Shown piece by piece: positions 20,236 to 31,089 of a stretch of 64,000 bases of DNA. The number at the start of each line of letters is the position of its first letter. The stretch's first letter is position 1. This stretch comes from Mermis nigrescens (taxonomy: Eukaryota; Nematoda; Enoplea; Mermithida; Mermithidae): the NCBI GenBank assembly GCA_036768485.1, contig JAVLUZ010000007.1, positions 58,661 to 122,660 of the forward strand. Reading direction: 5' to 3'. The notes under the pieces are model-generated. The model had not been told where the DNA came from. It saw only the letters and a list, made by a program, of their open reading frames with translations, and made no database searches. Made by a program: the position numbers and the translations under genes.

Positions 20236-21645
20236 TCAACTTTTTTTCAACTTTTCACGGAGGGAAGCAACACTAGGAGATCTTACAACAGTTTCAGGGA
20301 GAGAATTCCATACGTGAATCCACCTATTGGATAAATCATACCCACGAACATCAAGCCGAAAAGGAGTGCATTCACATTTCATTGAATTTTGAGCACGCGT
20401 GTTGTTTTCACAAAAAGTAAAAAAGTCGGCTTGCTGCAAAACGCATCTACCACTCAATATCTGATACATCATACACAGATCACTACGCAATCTGCGAATC
20501 TCCAGGCTATCCAATTCTAAGGAACTGAGTCTTTCAGCATAAGAAAGTCCCCGAAATCCAATAATTTTACGTGTAAATTTCCTTTGAACATTTTCGATCA
20601 TTGAAACATGGGTCTTACGGTATGGATTCCAAACAGTGCTACAATACTCAAGAAGCGGTCTGACGTAAACAGTAAAAGCCCTAGACATATTTAGTTTATT
20701 TTTAGAAGCAAATGATTTCGATATTAGCATAGCCCTAGCATAAGCTCTACGCGTTATATCATTATAGTGGAAATTAAAATCAAGTTTACTTGATACGTAA
20801 ACACCCAAATCCTTTACAGAATTTACACTCTGTTCTACAGTCAGGTCAGAAATTCTATAAGAATGCTTGGGATTTCCAAAACCTAGATATAACGCGTAGC
20901 ATTTTTCAGTAGCAATTTTTAACTGCCAATCCTTGGACCAGACTACGAGTTTAGCGAAATCATCTTGAAGTTGGGTGTGATTGCTAGATAAATTATAAAG
21001 CTTGACGTCATCGGCAAAAAGGCAAACTTTGCTATTTAAGCGGTCGCTAATGTCATTTATGAATAAAACTAAAAGAATCGGGCCAAGTATACTGCCCTGA
21101 GGAACACCGCTAGTGACAGATTTTTCGCTCGAAAACTGACCGTTAATAACAACCCTTTGAGTCCTATCGCTCAAAAAACAAGTTAACCAACTCAATAAAT
21201 CTCCAGAAAATCCAAAAGTTTCCAGTTTATAAATTAATTTACGGTGAACTACAGTGTCGAAAGCTTTAGAAAAATCAATGTAGATAACATCAACAGTGTT
21301 TTTTTCATCAATTAATTTAGTCCATTCATTTTTGCACTTTAGTAATTGCAATTCACACGATTTACCCTTTTGGAAACCAAACTGACCGGAGGAGATCAAA
21401 TTATTCTCACGTAAATGTGCTTGCATCGTACTGTTAATTATAGATTCCATGATCTTACACGTAATACAACATAACGATATCGGCCTGTAATTTTTAGCAT
21501 CACTCCGGTCGCCCTTTTTATACACAGGAACAACATTAGCGGTGCGCCACAGTGCAGGAATACAATGGGTTTTGAAAGATATTTCAAAAATAGTGGTTAA
21601 GGGCTGGGTAAGTACAAAAGCAAGTTTTTCACAAAAAATGCGCAA
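20236..21645 (-). pseudogene. CR1-A reverse transcriptase core and C-terminus
   Basis: About 460 codons. RT blocks in order: PVYKKGDRSDAKNYRPISL, QFGFQKGKSCELQLL, VIYIDFSKAFDTVVH, SGVPQGSILGPILLVLFIND, VCLFADDVKLYN (catalytic FADD), then DLGVYV and the C-terminal YVRPLLEYCSTVWNPY, typical of CR1/Jockey-group ORF2. Open to its own stop at 20236; only the upstream frameshift breaks it. Confidence 0.92.
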
Positions 21646-22304
21646 AGTCCGTCAGGGCCAATCGATAATGATGGTTTAATTTTCCGTATAGCAGAAAAAA
21701 CGACATCATCAGAAAAACGAATGTTTGATAACTTTGGCTGTGCACAAGCATTAATAAGACCAAAATTCGTTTGCGTAGGAACACTAAAGACTGAAGCAAA
21801 AAGTGTGTTAAAAACGTTTGCCTTATCTTTGTCAGTAGAAGCAATCACACGATCGCCATCAGTTAAAATTGGAATAGTTCTTTCACCACTAATACGAGAA
21901 TTAACAAAATTATAAAAAGAATTCAAATTTCCAGATTTAATAAGTTTATCCTCTTTGGAAGAGTGAAATTTATAGATTTCGGCCTTTAATAACTTTGCAC
22001 AGTTATTATAAACAGCTTTAGATTCAGGCGTTTTTCTCTGTTTATAAACATGCCACAGCCTCAGTTTTTTAGCAACCAGCTTTCTTATGTTCATTGGGTA
22101 TCTTTTCACAGTTGCAGGTTTAGCTTCAATTTTTGGAACATGCTGGGAAATTAAAGGATTTATAACAGACAAAAATTTGTTGTAGAAATCATCACAAGTA
22201 ACGCAATCCGAAAAAATGTCAGGCCACGAAATTGCGGACAAAAATAATTCAATCTGATCATAATTTGCTCTGCGAAAATTAAGTTTAGCTGAACTTTTTC
22301 TTCC
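21597..22304 (-). pseudogene. CR1-A ORF2 middle (RT N-terminal region)
   Basis: From KLNFRRANYDQIEL to SIGPDGLCAFFVKNLLLY. Includes the SIGPDG motif at RT block 0-1. The reading frame runs out at 21597 and the protein continues in another frame from about 21645: one frameshift. Related to, but distinct from, the same region of CR1-B (NFRKADFDALGL). Confidence 0.88.
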
Positions 22305-22427
22305 AAGAAGAAGAAGAAGAAGAAAGTGTTTATTGTCAGAAAAATACACGAAAATTGATAAAACACAAATACATGATAAAATAGCGACTGAACAAGAGGA
22401 CATACACAGATCACGAAAGTGATACAA

Positions 22428-25214
22428 CTAGGTATGCCCCAACAATAAATTTGTAAAATCAATGTTTAGGAGCTCTTTTTTGAACAAACCGATTTTGGGT
22501 GAAGAGACAATTTGATCAGGTAAGGAGTTCCAGATTTTTCGGTATCTTTGCGAAAAATCGTTGAGGTGAGCATTGGAACGGACAACTGGTAGTGTAACTT
22601 TACGACTGTTAACTGATCGGGTAGTGCCTTGACTAAAAATGAAGAATTCATTAGCATCAATACAAGATAAACCATTAATAATTTGATACATGAGACATAG
22701 ACATATGTGAAGACGGCGAAGTTCTAAAGAAGGCAGGTTAAGAAGCTTTAGGCGTTCAAGATAGGATAAATTGCTATTAAAACCAAAAAGACGTTTAGTA
22801 AATTTACGCTGAACATTTTCAAGACGATTTATATCATTTGCATAATATGGATTCCATACAGAAACAGCATACTCAAGCATAGGTCTTACATAAGTAGTAT
22901 AAGCCCTAACTAAAATTTCTTTATCACAAGAAAGAAAAGCTTTGTGTATTAGAAAACAACGAGAAACAGCTTTTTTAATTATGTGATTTAAATGTTCCTT
23001 ACAATTGAGATTGTGGGAAAAATAAACACCCAGATCACGAACGGAACAAATATCATTTGGAATATTTATATTATTCAAAGAATAAAGCTTTTTTGGATTA
23101 TTTTTACCAAGATGTAAAACTGCACATTTTTCCGAAGCAACAGGAAGTTGCCAATTTATAGACCAAATATAAATATTGTCCAGATCTTTTTGTATTAAAT
23201 GATAATCAGAAGATGGACCAAAGATTTTGACATCATCGGCAAAGAGGTAAATTTTACTATATTTAATCAAATTACATAGGTCATTAACATAAATTAAGAA
23301 TAAAGTAGGACTAATACAACTACCTTGGGGGACACCACTGCCAACAGGCATGAAATCAGAAAAAACTCTGTCAATACAAACACGCTGAGACCGACCATGT
23401 AAAAAGGAATCAAGCCAATTAAAAAGTAGACCTTTTATCCCATATTTTGAGAGCTTATATAAAAGCTTAGATAACGGGATTTTATCGAAAGCTTTAGAAA
23501 AGTCGATGTAAGCTACATCGACAGGAATCCTATTACTCAAAGATACCGTCCAACTGTGTTTACATTTAAGTAGTTGTAATTCACAAGACTTTGATTTTTG
23601 AAAACCAAACTGAGAAGAAGATAAGAGTCTGTTTGTAGTGAGAAAATCGACAATTTTTAAATTAATCAAATTTTCCATGATTTTACTTGATGAGCAGCAA
23701 ATAGAAATCGGCCTGTAATTACTCACTAAAGCCGCGTCACCTTTTTTAAAGACTGGGGTTACATTCGCCAATTTCCATAAATTGGGAATAGTGCTAGTCA
23801 AAAAAGAAACATTAAAGATACTAGCTAAAGGCTCAGCAAGATAAGTTGAAAGTTTTTTCAAGAAAAAATGACAGAGTCCATCGGGACCTATAGAAAAAGA
23901 ACCTTTTATTTGATTTAAAACCAGTTGCACGTTCCAAGCGTCAAAATGAATGGTTTGCAAAGCAAAACCAGTCATCGAATCTAAAAAAGGAAGATGATTA
24001 TTATCAACAGAAAAAACAGAAGAAAAGTAGTTATTAAACAAATTTACCTTTTCTAAAGGATCAGAAACGATTTTGTGGTCATGAAAAAGAGGTGGAAAAG
24101 AGCGATGATTATTCAACCGATTATTGACAAATTTATAAAATGATTTTAAACTTTTGTCAGAAAGAAGATTAATTTCTTCAGAAGCAGAGAAATTTTTAAT
24201 TTCAAAATCCAATTTTCTACAAAAAGATTTATATTTGATTTTTGTATCGGTGGAGTGATAAAGTTTATGTTTCTTCCAAAGCATACGTTTTTTAGTTAAC
24301 ATTCTTTTAATTAGTTTAGGATATTTACGTTTCATGGGCTTGGGGTGAGTTAATGGAACAAATGCATAAATTAAAGAGTGAAGCACTCCAACAAACAAAT
24401 TATACATATCATTTACATTAGAACAGGTATCAAAAAGATCAGGCCAAGAAATCTGAGACAGTGCTAGACCTAACGCATCAAAATCAGCTTTACGAAAGTT
24501 AAAAAAAGATGATCTAGGATTACGGACTGGCATCAAAAGACAATCAAATATAATTGAATTATGATCACTATTAGAAAAAGGAATATCAACTTTTACGTTA
24601 GAAATTTGATCAGATGCAAAGAGAAGATCTAGTATATTTTTTTCATGAGTATTTTCTGTTATTAATTGATGTAAACCAGTGCCCGAAAGTGTGTCGAAAA
24701 ATAGGGTATTTAGATTATCAGTAGGAACCGAACTTATCCACCAATTGATTTTTGGCAAATTAAAATCTCCTAAGATTACAAAAGGGAAAGGAACAGAACA
24801 AGCCCATTCAATACATCTACATAAAATTTCAGCATAAGCTAGATCAAAATCAGGGGGTCGGTAAACCAAAATAAATCTGATCTTTCTATTAGAATCAAAA
24901 ATATCAATTATTAGAATTTCGGGAGCTTTAAAAGCGGGTGGAGGATTTATTTGAATAGCATTAAAAGAAGTTTTAAGAAATAAAGCTACACCCCCACCAC
25001 GTTTACAGTTTCGATCACAGCGGAAAATGCGATAATTTTTACCAGGGCACAATAATCCATCGGAAATATCAATATGAAACCATGTTTCAGAAAAAAATAG
25101 AGCATCAAAACTTTCTTCATTCAGCAAAAAATGTAAGTTGCTAAGTTTGTTCAAAAGACTTCGAGCATTAGCATAAAAACATTGAAATTTTAAATAATCT
25201 TGGGGCGCGGATAC
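22428..25214 (-). CDS. CR1-B ORF2, endonuclease-reverse transcriptase
   Basis: 928 codons counted from the codon after the ORF1 TAG, same frame. Residues about 1-235 are an APE-type endonuclease: YANARSLLNKLSN, SETW, GGGVALF, VYRPP, ILGDFNLPKINWW and SNSDHNSI. RT follows with SIGPDG, FKKGDAALVSNYRPISI, FGFQKSKSCELQLL, VAYIDFSKAFDK (about residue 571), GSGVPQGSCISPTLF and YLFADDVKIFG (about residue 658). The C-terminus has EYAVSVWNPYY and RKFTKRLFGF. The first ATG is well inside the endonuclease domain, so initiation is not by a nearby AUG. No internal stop. Confidence 0.93.
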   Translation of the reverse strand, partial: VSAPQDYLKFQCFYANARSLLNKLSNLHFLLNEESFDALFFSETWFHIDISDGLLCPGKNYRIFRCDRNCKRGGGVALFLKTSFNAIQINPPPAFKAPEILIIDIFDSNRKIRFILVYRPPDFDLAYAEILCRCIEWACSVPFPFVILGDFNLPKINWWISSVPTDNLNTLFFDTLSGTGLHQLITENTHEKNILDLLFASDQISNVKVDIPFSNSDHNSIIFDCLLMPVRNPRSSFFNFRKADFDALGLALSQISWPDLFDTCSNVNDMYNLFVGVLHSLIYAFVPLTHPKPMKRKYPKLIKRMLTKKRMLWKKHKLYHSTDTKIKYKSFCRKLDFEIKNFSASEEINLLSDKSLKSFYKFVNNRLNNHRSFPPLFHDHKIVSDPLEKVNLFNNYFSSVFSVDNNHLPFLDSMTGFALQTIHFDAWNVQLVLNQIKGSFSIGPDGLCHFFLKKLSTYLAEPLASIFNVSFLTSTIPNLWKLANVTPVFKKGDAALVSNYRPISICCSSSKIMENLINLKIVDFLTTNRLLSSSQFGFQKSKSCELQLLKCKHSWTVSLSNRIPVDVAYIDFSKAFDKIPLSKLLYKLSKYGIKGLLFNWLDSFLHGRSQRVCIDRVFSDFMPVGSGVPQGSCISPTLFLIYVNDLCNLIKYSKIYLFADDVKIFGPSSDYHLIQKDLDNIYIWSINWQLPVASEKCAVLHLGKNNPKKLYSLNNINIPNDICSVRDLGVYFSHNLNCKEHLNHIIKKAVSRCFLIHKAFLSCDKEILVRAYTTYVRPMLEYAVSVWNPYYANDINRLENVQRKFTKRLFGFNSNLSYLERLKLLNLPSLELRRLHICLCLMYQIINGLSCIDANEFFIFSQGTTRSVNSRKVTLPVVRSNAHLNDFSQRYRKIWNSLPDQIVSSPKIGLFKKELLNIDFTNLLLGHT

Positions 25215-26096
25215 CTAATGAGCGAGTCGCGGGCTATTAGTATTTACATTAGGTTTACATTTAACGCAATCAGCACGAAAATCGATGTATAATCCTTGTT
25301 CACCTCGAGATTTGCGATCATTCAGCTCATAAACCAGTTCGCGTTGCCGTTTTCGTTGTAGAAAGGATAGGTCAGGACGACAACGTAGATGCGAAAGCGG
25401 GCCTTTGGATTGGACACGGACTGTCTTATTAATCAGTGAGATAAAGCGATGCCTTGCCTGAGCCGAAGTCAGGCAAACTTTGACAAATTGAACGCGATTT
25501 TCATGAATGGGACCATCACGAAAGACGCGAGTTACATCGGACGACACTAGATCGTGACCATCAGAATAAGAGTCAATCAGAGATTTTACCTGATTTATGT
25601 CCTCGACACTGTTCGATAAAGGCAAATTGAATAAAACGGCATTGCACTTTTTAGAATCCCTTTCAATCGCATCATTTATCATGGCAGACAAATCGTTTTT
25701 ATCATAATCAGTAGAACAATTTCGTGAACGTTCAAGGTGATCAATTTTATTTTGTAAGTCAGCAAGCTGAGTAGCAAAATTGTCTAAACGTTGTTCAATA
25801 TGAAGATATTTTTTCACGATCGGTCTACAATGGAAACAATAGAAAGTGGAATGGGGCTTTGAATAAGTTTCATAGTCATGATCGTCAACTTTTAAGCAAG
25901 ATGTATGACCCCAGTGTTCACAAAAATCACATAATAAAGCAGTATCGTCATCAGTGACTAACTTGTAGCAAATAACACAGTCGGCAGAATTATCATTTGC
26001 AGCATTTAATACAGCAAAGTTAGACGTCCGTGAAGGTGACCTGGCACTTAAACTGGTGGTATCGATATTTTTTGAAGCGCAATTTCTTTTACCCAT
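25215..26096 (-). CDS. CR1-B ORF1, PHD-finger nucleic-acid chaperone-type protein
   Basis: 293 codons from MGKRNC, which is preferred over an upstream in-frame ATG at 26132 because the latter lies in the 5' UTR-like stretch. Residues 40-90 form a PHD-type zinc finger: CVIC, CDFC, H-W-GHTSC and CFHC spaced as C4-H-C3. Residues about 95-125 are predicted coiled coil. Residues 140-290 include CNAVLFNLPLS and VKVCLTSAQARHRF, resembling the RRM-like/C-terminal region of non-LTR ORF1 proteins. Ends with TAG at 25217-25215, directly in frame with ORF2. Confidence 0.85.
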   Translation of the reverse strand: MGKRNCASKNIDTTSLSARSPSRTSNFAVLNAANDNSADCVICYKLVTDDDTALLCDFCEHWGHTSCLKVDDHDYETYSKPHSTFYCFHCRPIVKKYLHIEQRLDNFATQLADLQNKIDHLERSRNCSTDYDKNDLSAMINDAIERDSKKCNAVLFNLPLSNSVEDINQVKSLIDSYSDGHDLVSSDVTRVFRDGPIHENRVQFVKVCLTSAQARHRFISLINKTVRVQSKGPLSHLRCRPDLSFLQRKRQRELVYELNDRKSRGEQGLYIDFRADCVKCKPNVNTNSPRLAH

Positions 26097-26205
26097 GGTA
26101 AAAATCAAAGAAATACGTAGGCAGAATTGCAATATTGATCAAATTTAGTTAAAATAACGCATTGCGGCTCTTCAGCTCGATTAGTCGCCACCTCCGTTAT
26201 AACTT

Positions 26206-26455
26206 GGGTAAAAACGTAACAACCGAGTGATCACTGGTAGAAAAAGGTGGGTTGACTTCAACGTTTTCGATAGAATGGGCATCAAAAATAACATCTAAAA
26301 TATGCATACCGTGTGTTGGTTCAGAAACTTTTTGACTAAAAGATAGAGAAAGCATACACTCGCAAAAAGATCGGTTAATAGGACTCGAAGGTAGAATAAA
26401 ACTAGACCAGTCTACATTAGGAAAATTTAAATCACCTAATATGACAAAAGGATAC
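26206..26455 (-). pseudogene. CR1-A endonuclease fragment
   Basis: Translation gives YPFVILGDLNFPNVDW, later HILDVIFDAHS and PPFSTSDHSVVTFLP. These are the GDxN and SDH motifs of the apurinic-type endonuclease domain of CR1/Jockey elements. A stop precedes it at about 26458, where the copy is truncated. Confidence 0.85.
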
Positions 26456-26458
26456 TAA

Positions 26459-26785
26459 TCTTTATACATATGAGGACCAGCTACATTCATTGCCCTCGCC
26501 CTGCCGTTCTGCAACATTAATTCTAAAAAAATTCAGCGCTTCGCGTCGATGTTTCGGCAGTTTCTATCGTTTTATTGCAGGAAAAGTCGAAAAAAATAGC
26601 GCTTTATGCGCATCATAAACATTTTTTTGTCAAAAAAGTGAAAAAATTTCAAATAATATTAATTTTTATATTGCTTTAATAGTGCAGGACGATGTGAAAA
26701 GTCAAAAAATAGGTCATTTAACGGCCCCGCCCGTTTTAATAGATTTATTACATGAAAAAATTTTTTGGGTCTCCTCACCTCACCC
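26459..26785. other. Repeat fragments, no gene
   Basis: Includes a CAGCGCTTCGCGTCG word like those in long M2 relatives and a 'ttatgcgcatcataaacat' block. Nothing coding. Confidence 0.4.
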
Positions 26786-27130
26786 CCTTCCCCAGTGAAT
26801 GTCCTGGCGCCTATAAATGGTAGAAAGAATCACAACAGTGCGCGGCGGCGTTCATATTCCGCTCTACACATTTTGAATCTCCTACAGTAATACTCACGAC
26901 ACTAAATCAGCGTATAGTTTTGTACGTGCTAATACTCTAACAAAGATGAAATAATCATAAGATACACTCCCCCATAGCGAAAGTCCTGGCTACGCCTATA
27001 AGTGGTAGCATCACGATAGTACGGGGTGGCGAAATTATGGATAGCTGCACCACATTTCGAGTCTCCTACTGTAATAATCACGATAATAACTCCGTAAATT
27101 TTTGTACGTGCTGATTCTCAAGCAAAATAT
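26786..27130. repeat. Tandem duplication, unit about 170-180 bp
   Basis: Two diverged units: 'gtcctggcgcctataaatggtag' (26800) and 'gtcctggctacgcctataagtggtag' (26982), each followed by matching 'tctcctac.gtaata.tcacga' and 'ttttgtacgtgct.at.ctc' blocks. Confidence 0.75.
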
Positions 27131-27359
27131 AATATTTTTAAAATAATTCCAATCATCAATTCCGGGTAAAAATGACAATAACTCGATCTCAAAACGATTT
27201 TTTGACCTATAGTTTGTGTTTTAACCTGTTAGAGAACTTATTAAGACTGTTGCCCCAGCTCAAACCATTTTTGTAATCGATTTACATTCACGCCATAATT
27301 ATTATCCATATACTACAAGTTTTCGTGAAACAGACTTAGGCAGGCATCCACCTGCTATA

Positions 27360-29070
27360 AAGCAATGAAAAATGCTCTGATGGAACAAGAAAGACGAATA
27401 TATATATACTTGGGATTGTGGATTATCAGGATGTAAAAGAGGGGACTAGGAAAATGCTACCTTTGTTTGTGCCTAAAGTCGATAAATTTGCTAAAAATTA
27501 GACTTTCTCTAAGCAACGCAAAAAAGAAGTATAGTCTGAGGCCTGCAGATTGAAATAAACTATTGAACCAAAATAACGATCAAAAAAGCAGCAAGTAAGC
27601 TATGCAGTAGCTATGAGAAGTTAGATCGAGTGAACTGAGACCGACTTTGCAAGCCAATTGAATGAAAGAGCAAACCTCGATGCACGTCTCTTTGAGTTTA
27701 ACACGAACGATTTTTCAGTTTAAAATGCCAAGATCAAAAAAGCTGCAGGAAGCCATGCTCTAAGACTGTATTTCATTGGAAAGAGCATCCAATTTTCTAT
27801 CCAATTTATAGAAAAAAATCCTGACTTTCCTGAAGCATTTATGTAAGAATCATAAAATTATAAGAAGTAGTTAGACAGCTACTGCTAAAAGTATTATTTT
27901 TCAGAAGGTGGCTGCTCCCATGACATAAATTTGCGTTTAACCGCGTTTACTGCACAAGAAAGCTCATTTAAAGACGAACTTATTTGCTACAATCGATCTT
28001 AAGTACAAGGTAATTGGGAGCCTCAGGCAGTTTTCACTATTTTTCAATGTTACAGGCTACAGTAATGAGAAATTTTAATTTTTATGACAAAATACTTGCG
28101 CTTCAAAATTTTTCATCTAAAGCAATTTGTTTTCTTAAATTTGAAGCAGTGCTTCCTGACATTCGCTCAACAAAGTTAAAAGGTATGAAACACTCTTTTT
28201 GACTGATCATCAACCACTTTGTGATTGAAGGCTCATGCTAAGCATATTACTGTGGTGTACGAACTAAAAGTACATACTGATGAAAGCTCTTTGATTGCTG
28301 ATTTTCAAATGCATATAATCCTGTCATATTATGTATCGTTTGGCTGAAGTAGTAAGCCTTCAAATTCTAATTTCGCTCTTTATAGTGAAAACGATGCGGC
28401 ATTTAAGACAATCAAACAAACTGTTTGCTCAAAGCAGTAGGAAACGCGTAAGCTTCCGTGAAACACTTGCATGCCCGCAACACTTGTGTGCACTATTCAA
28501 TTGACACTGGGTTCGCTTGCTATAATGCTCATGATAACAAAATAAAACACGCTTGAATAAAATTGCAGTTAGTTTTCTATCAATCACAATAACACATGGG
28601 CGTGGGGGTTTGGAGGGGTATGCACCCCCAGAAGTTGAAATACCCCCTCCCCCAGAAATCAAAATAACCCCCCCCAGAAAATTTTTTTTTGCTTTTTTAG
28701 CAATTTTTGATGCCATTGGATAGTGCCCGATGAGAAACGTCGAAAAATGGTGTTTTTTCGCCATACAACCGCTTTTAAGACCATTTTTTTACCTTTAAAA
28801 ATTTTTTCACCCCCCCCCCAGAAATTTTTTCACCCCCCCCAGAATTTTGGTGCTGCCCACCTATGATCACAATACGAAGCAAGTCAGCATTGCAACTTGC
28901 AAGCAATTTACAAAAAGCATATATTTTAAATTATGTTTATACGCTATCCCGTGAAGCATTCAAAATCAAAGGCTTCCTTCATAAGCTGCAAAATATACTT
29001 CGATTTTTTGCCTTGCCAAGAGAAAGTCTGATTTTTAGCAGATTTCGCGACATTAGGTGCACATGTACAC
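27360..29070. mobile_element. Possible inverted-repeat element, poorly preserved
   Basis: 27360-27555 ('tgctctgatggaacaagaaag' ... 'gctaaaaattagactttctctaagcaacgcaaaa') is inverted at 28970-29060 ('gagaaagtctgatttttagcag'). The same pair recurs more clearly at 62020-62285/63020-63310. The interior 27560-28580 shows no recognisable gene. Confidence 0.4.
28591..28865 (-). mobile_element. M1 MITE with perfect duplication
   Basis: 275 bp flanked by ATCACAAT at 28583-28590 and 28866-28873. Ends AACACATGGGCGTGGGGG and ...GGTGCTGCCCACCTATG. Confidence 0.9.
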
Positions 29071-29108
29071 ATACAGACGGATAGTCGAAAATAATATTAT
29101 AGATTGAT

Positions 29109-29321
29109 GTGGAGGCGAGCAGTGAATCAAAGTTTTTATTTGGCTATGCCTTTTGCCGAATTTCCCAAATTGTCTCTCTGGTGGCTACCAGTTTTGCATT
29201 AGACAAAGTTTACACCGTCTATTCTGGTATTTTCGTTAATGAAGATATTCAGTTGTCTGAGTTTTTGAATAATTACTCTCAAAATGATTTTACCTGTTCA
29301 GTAACGGCGAGAAAACGCTAA
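29109..29321 (+). other. Short ORF of unknown meaning
   Basis: 70 codons including VASFALDKVYTVYSGIFVN and DIQLSEFLNNYSQNDFTCS. The composition is more protein-like than its surroundings, but there are no splice signals or family match. It could be a decayed transposon gene fragment. Confidence 0.2.
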
Positions 29322-29574
29322 TCTGTTTTTAATTAACTGGCTTTTAGGACTCTTTTTGACAGCTGGATTTATTAATTTTGGCATGTCTTCCAAAGTGCCC
29401 AGGTTTGTGTGAGATAACGTGAATATTGTCAAAATCTTCTTACATATTTATGTACCTATAGTACCGGTTCCGCCATTGGTGGGGTAGAGTGCTCTTAGCA
29501 GATATTTCTGTGAATAATCAAAGCCTGAAAAGAATGATACCTTCTAAAACCACTTGACGGATCAACCTTGCCAC

Positions 29575-31026
29575 TAGTGATGTAAAAGATCCAGATTTTT
29601 ACCCAGATCTAGATAAAGATCGGGTTCAGATTTTCTTTCAGATCCAGCCAGATCAGAAAATAACCAGATCCAGATCCAGATCGTTTTGTCAGATCAAAAT
29701 TTAAAAAGATCCAGATACAGATCCAGATCCAGATAGAAATATTTTTTGTGCAGCAATTTGTATTGCTGAAAAGGAGGGCGTAAAGCGCCCGAGCCCTCAG
29801 GGATTAGGGAGTCTCGGGTGGCGGGACTAATATAACAGCCCCCCAGAGGGGTCTGGAGCAGAGCCGAGGAAAATTTGCTTTTCAGAGGTTTTACATAAAA
29901 ATGCTATCAGTAAAAATTGTCTAAAAGGTAAAAGCTCACAAATTTAGACTTTTACCAGTGGGCACTAGTCAATCAAAGGACAGTGTAGTCTGCTTTTTAC
30001 AAAAACGACTTTAATCGAAATTACGAATGCAATTTTTTTTAAACACTGCTGCTAAAATTATAATCACTCATCATGAATACTTATCGTACTGTTTGGAATT
30101 TCCTTTCTGTCTCACAGACATCAACAACAATTTTAATGAACAAATAATTCAAATTTCAATAAAATGTTGGTTTATTTTCATAAGGTAATATTTTTTGAAT
30201 TGGTATCTTTCAATCTGTTCCGACGTCCAAAACACAACAATCCTGCGGCCGAAAAGGCCCGCCTTTCAACAGTAGCGTCGATGACGTCACGCGTCGTCTG
30301 ATTCGCGTAGATAATAGCTGTTTTTTGTTTTTAGACGTTTCTCGATGTCGCGCATCAACTGCAATAACTATTTCAACTGAAAATTTTTCGAAAATATTCA
30401 AAATTTTCCCATTTTTAGGCAAAAAAAGTCTCTCAAAGGTCAATTCTGATGCCCCCACCCAGAAATCAAAATATCCCCCCAGAATTCAATTTTTAGAAAT
30501 TCTTTTCGTTTTCTTTCCCAATTTTTGATGCCAATGGATAGTGCTCGATGAGAAAGGTCGAAAAATGATGTTTTTTGCCATATCACCAGTTTTAAGGCCA
30601 TTTTTAGACCTTTAAAAAATCTTGCACTCCCAGAATTCTCTTGCTATCCATATATGGTCAGCGGCACTTTTTGGCCATTCTGGGGGGTCAGCACGGATCT
30701 GGGGGGTCAGCACGGATCTGGGGGGGTCAAAACCCTCAGCAGACCACCCTCACCCCAAAGTGCATGTAAGGCTACAACTAATTAGATAAGCTACCTACAG
30801 TAAATCGTAAAACAGAAGAATGCCATTGCGCAAAAATAACTTTCTGATCTGTTTAACCAGATATAACTTGACTAAGCAGATCCAGATCCAGATAAAGATC
30901 GGGTTCTGATTTTCTGGCAGATCCAGATCCAGATCAGATAACCAGATCAGAAAATAACCAGATCCAGATCCAGATTATCTGAATCTGGATAAAAAGATCA
31001 GATCCAGATGATCTTTTACATCACTA
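29575..31026. mobile_element. hAT-like non-autonomous element with GATCCA arrays
   Basis: 1452 bp. Perfect 8-bp duplications CTTGCCAC (29567-29574, 31027-31034). Terminal inverted repeat TAGTGATGTAAAAGATC. Both subterminal regions are dense in AGATCCAGATC repeats (29590-29730 and 30880-31000). No transposase ORF. A damaged M1 copy lies inside. The intact right arm of the surrounding foldback shows the empty site. Confidence 0.9.
30447..30655 (-). mobile_element. M1 MITE fragment
   Basis: Lacks the first part but keeps 'gatgccaatggatagtgctcgatgagaaaggtcgaaaaatg' and the end ...TTGCTATCCATATATG. Confidence 0.75.
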
Positions 31027-31089
31027 CTTGCCACCCTTCTGAGCGACAGAAAACTTGTAAGAGACGCCGCATACTTTGATTTACATGTG

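Larger units (their letters stand above)
22305..26205 (-). mobile_element. CR1-B: near full-length CR1-type retrotransposon
   Basis: About 3.9 kb. A short 5' UTR (about 110 bp) leads into ORF1 with a PHD finger, then ORF2 with endonuclease and RT, then a 3' UTR with AATAAA (plus-strand tttatt near 22330) and a (CTT)7 terminal repeat at 22305-22325. CR1 elements typically end in short tandem repeats and leave no or variable duplications. PHD domains in ORF1 are known for CR1-like elements. Both ORFs are open, so this could be a recently active copy. Confidence 0.9.
19978..26458 (-). mobile_element. CR1-A: 5'-truncated CR1-type element, split by CR1-B
   Basis: Older copy. In its own 5'-3' order it holds an endonuclease C-terminal piece (26455-26206), then a foreign CR1-B insertion (about 26205-22305), then the reverse transcriptase (22304-20236), a 3' UTR, AATAAA and a terminal (TATTTG)3-like tail at 19978-19999. 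The insertion falls between the SDH endonuclease motif and the NFR motif at the start of the RT linker, so the two halves read as one protein. Same strand as CR1-B but clearly a different subfamily. Confidence 0.85.

Noticed and set aside
26786..27130. Possible CRISPR-like direct repeats
   Set aside because: Two diverged units without spacer structure, in a eukaryotic genome.
29293..29310. AGTAACGGCGAG, resembling a 28S rRNA word
   Set aside because: Only a dozen bases match and the surroundings are not rRNA-like.
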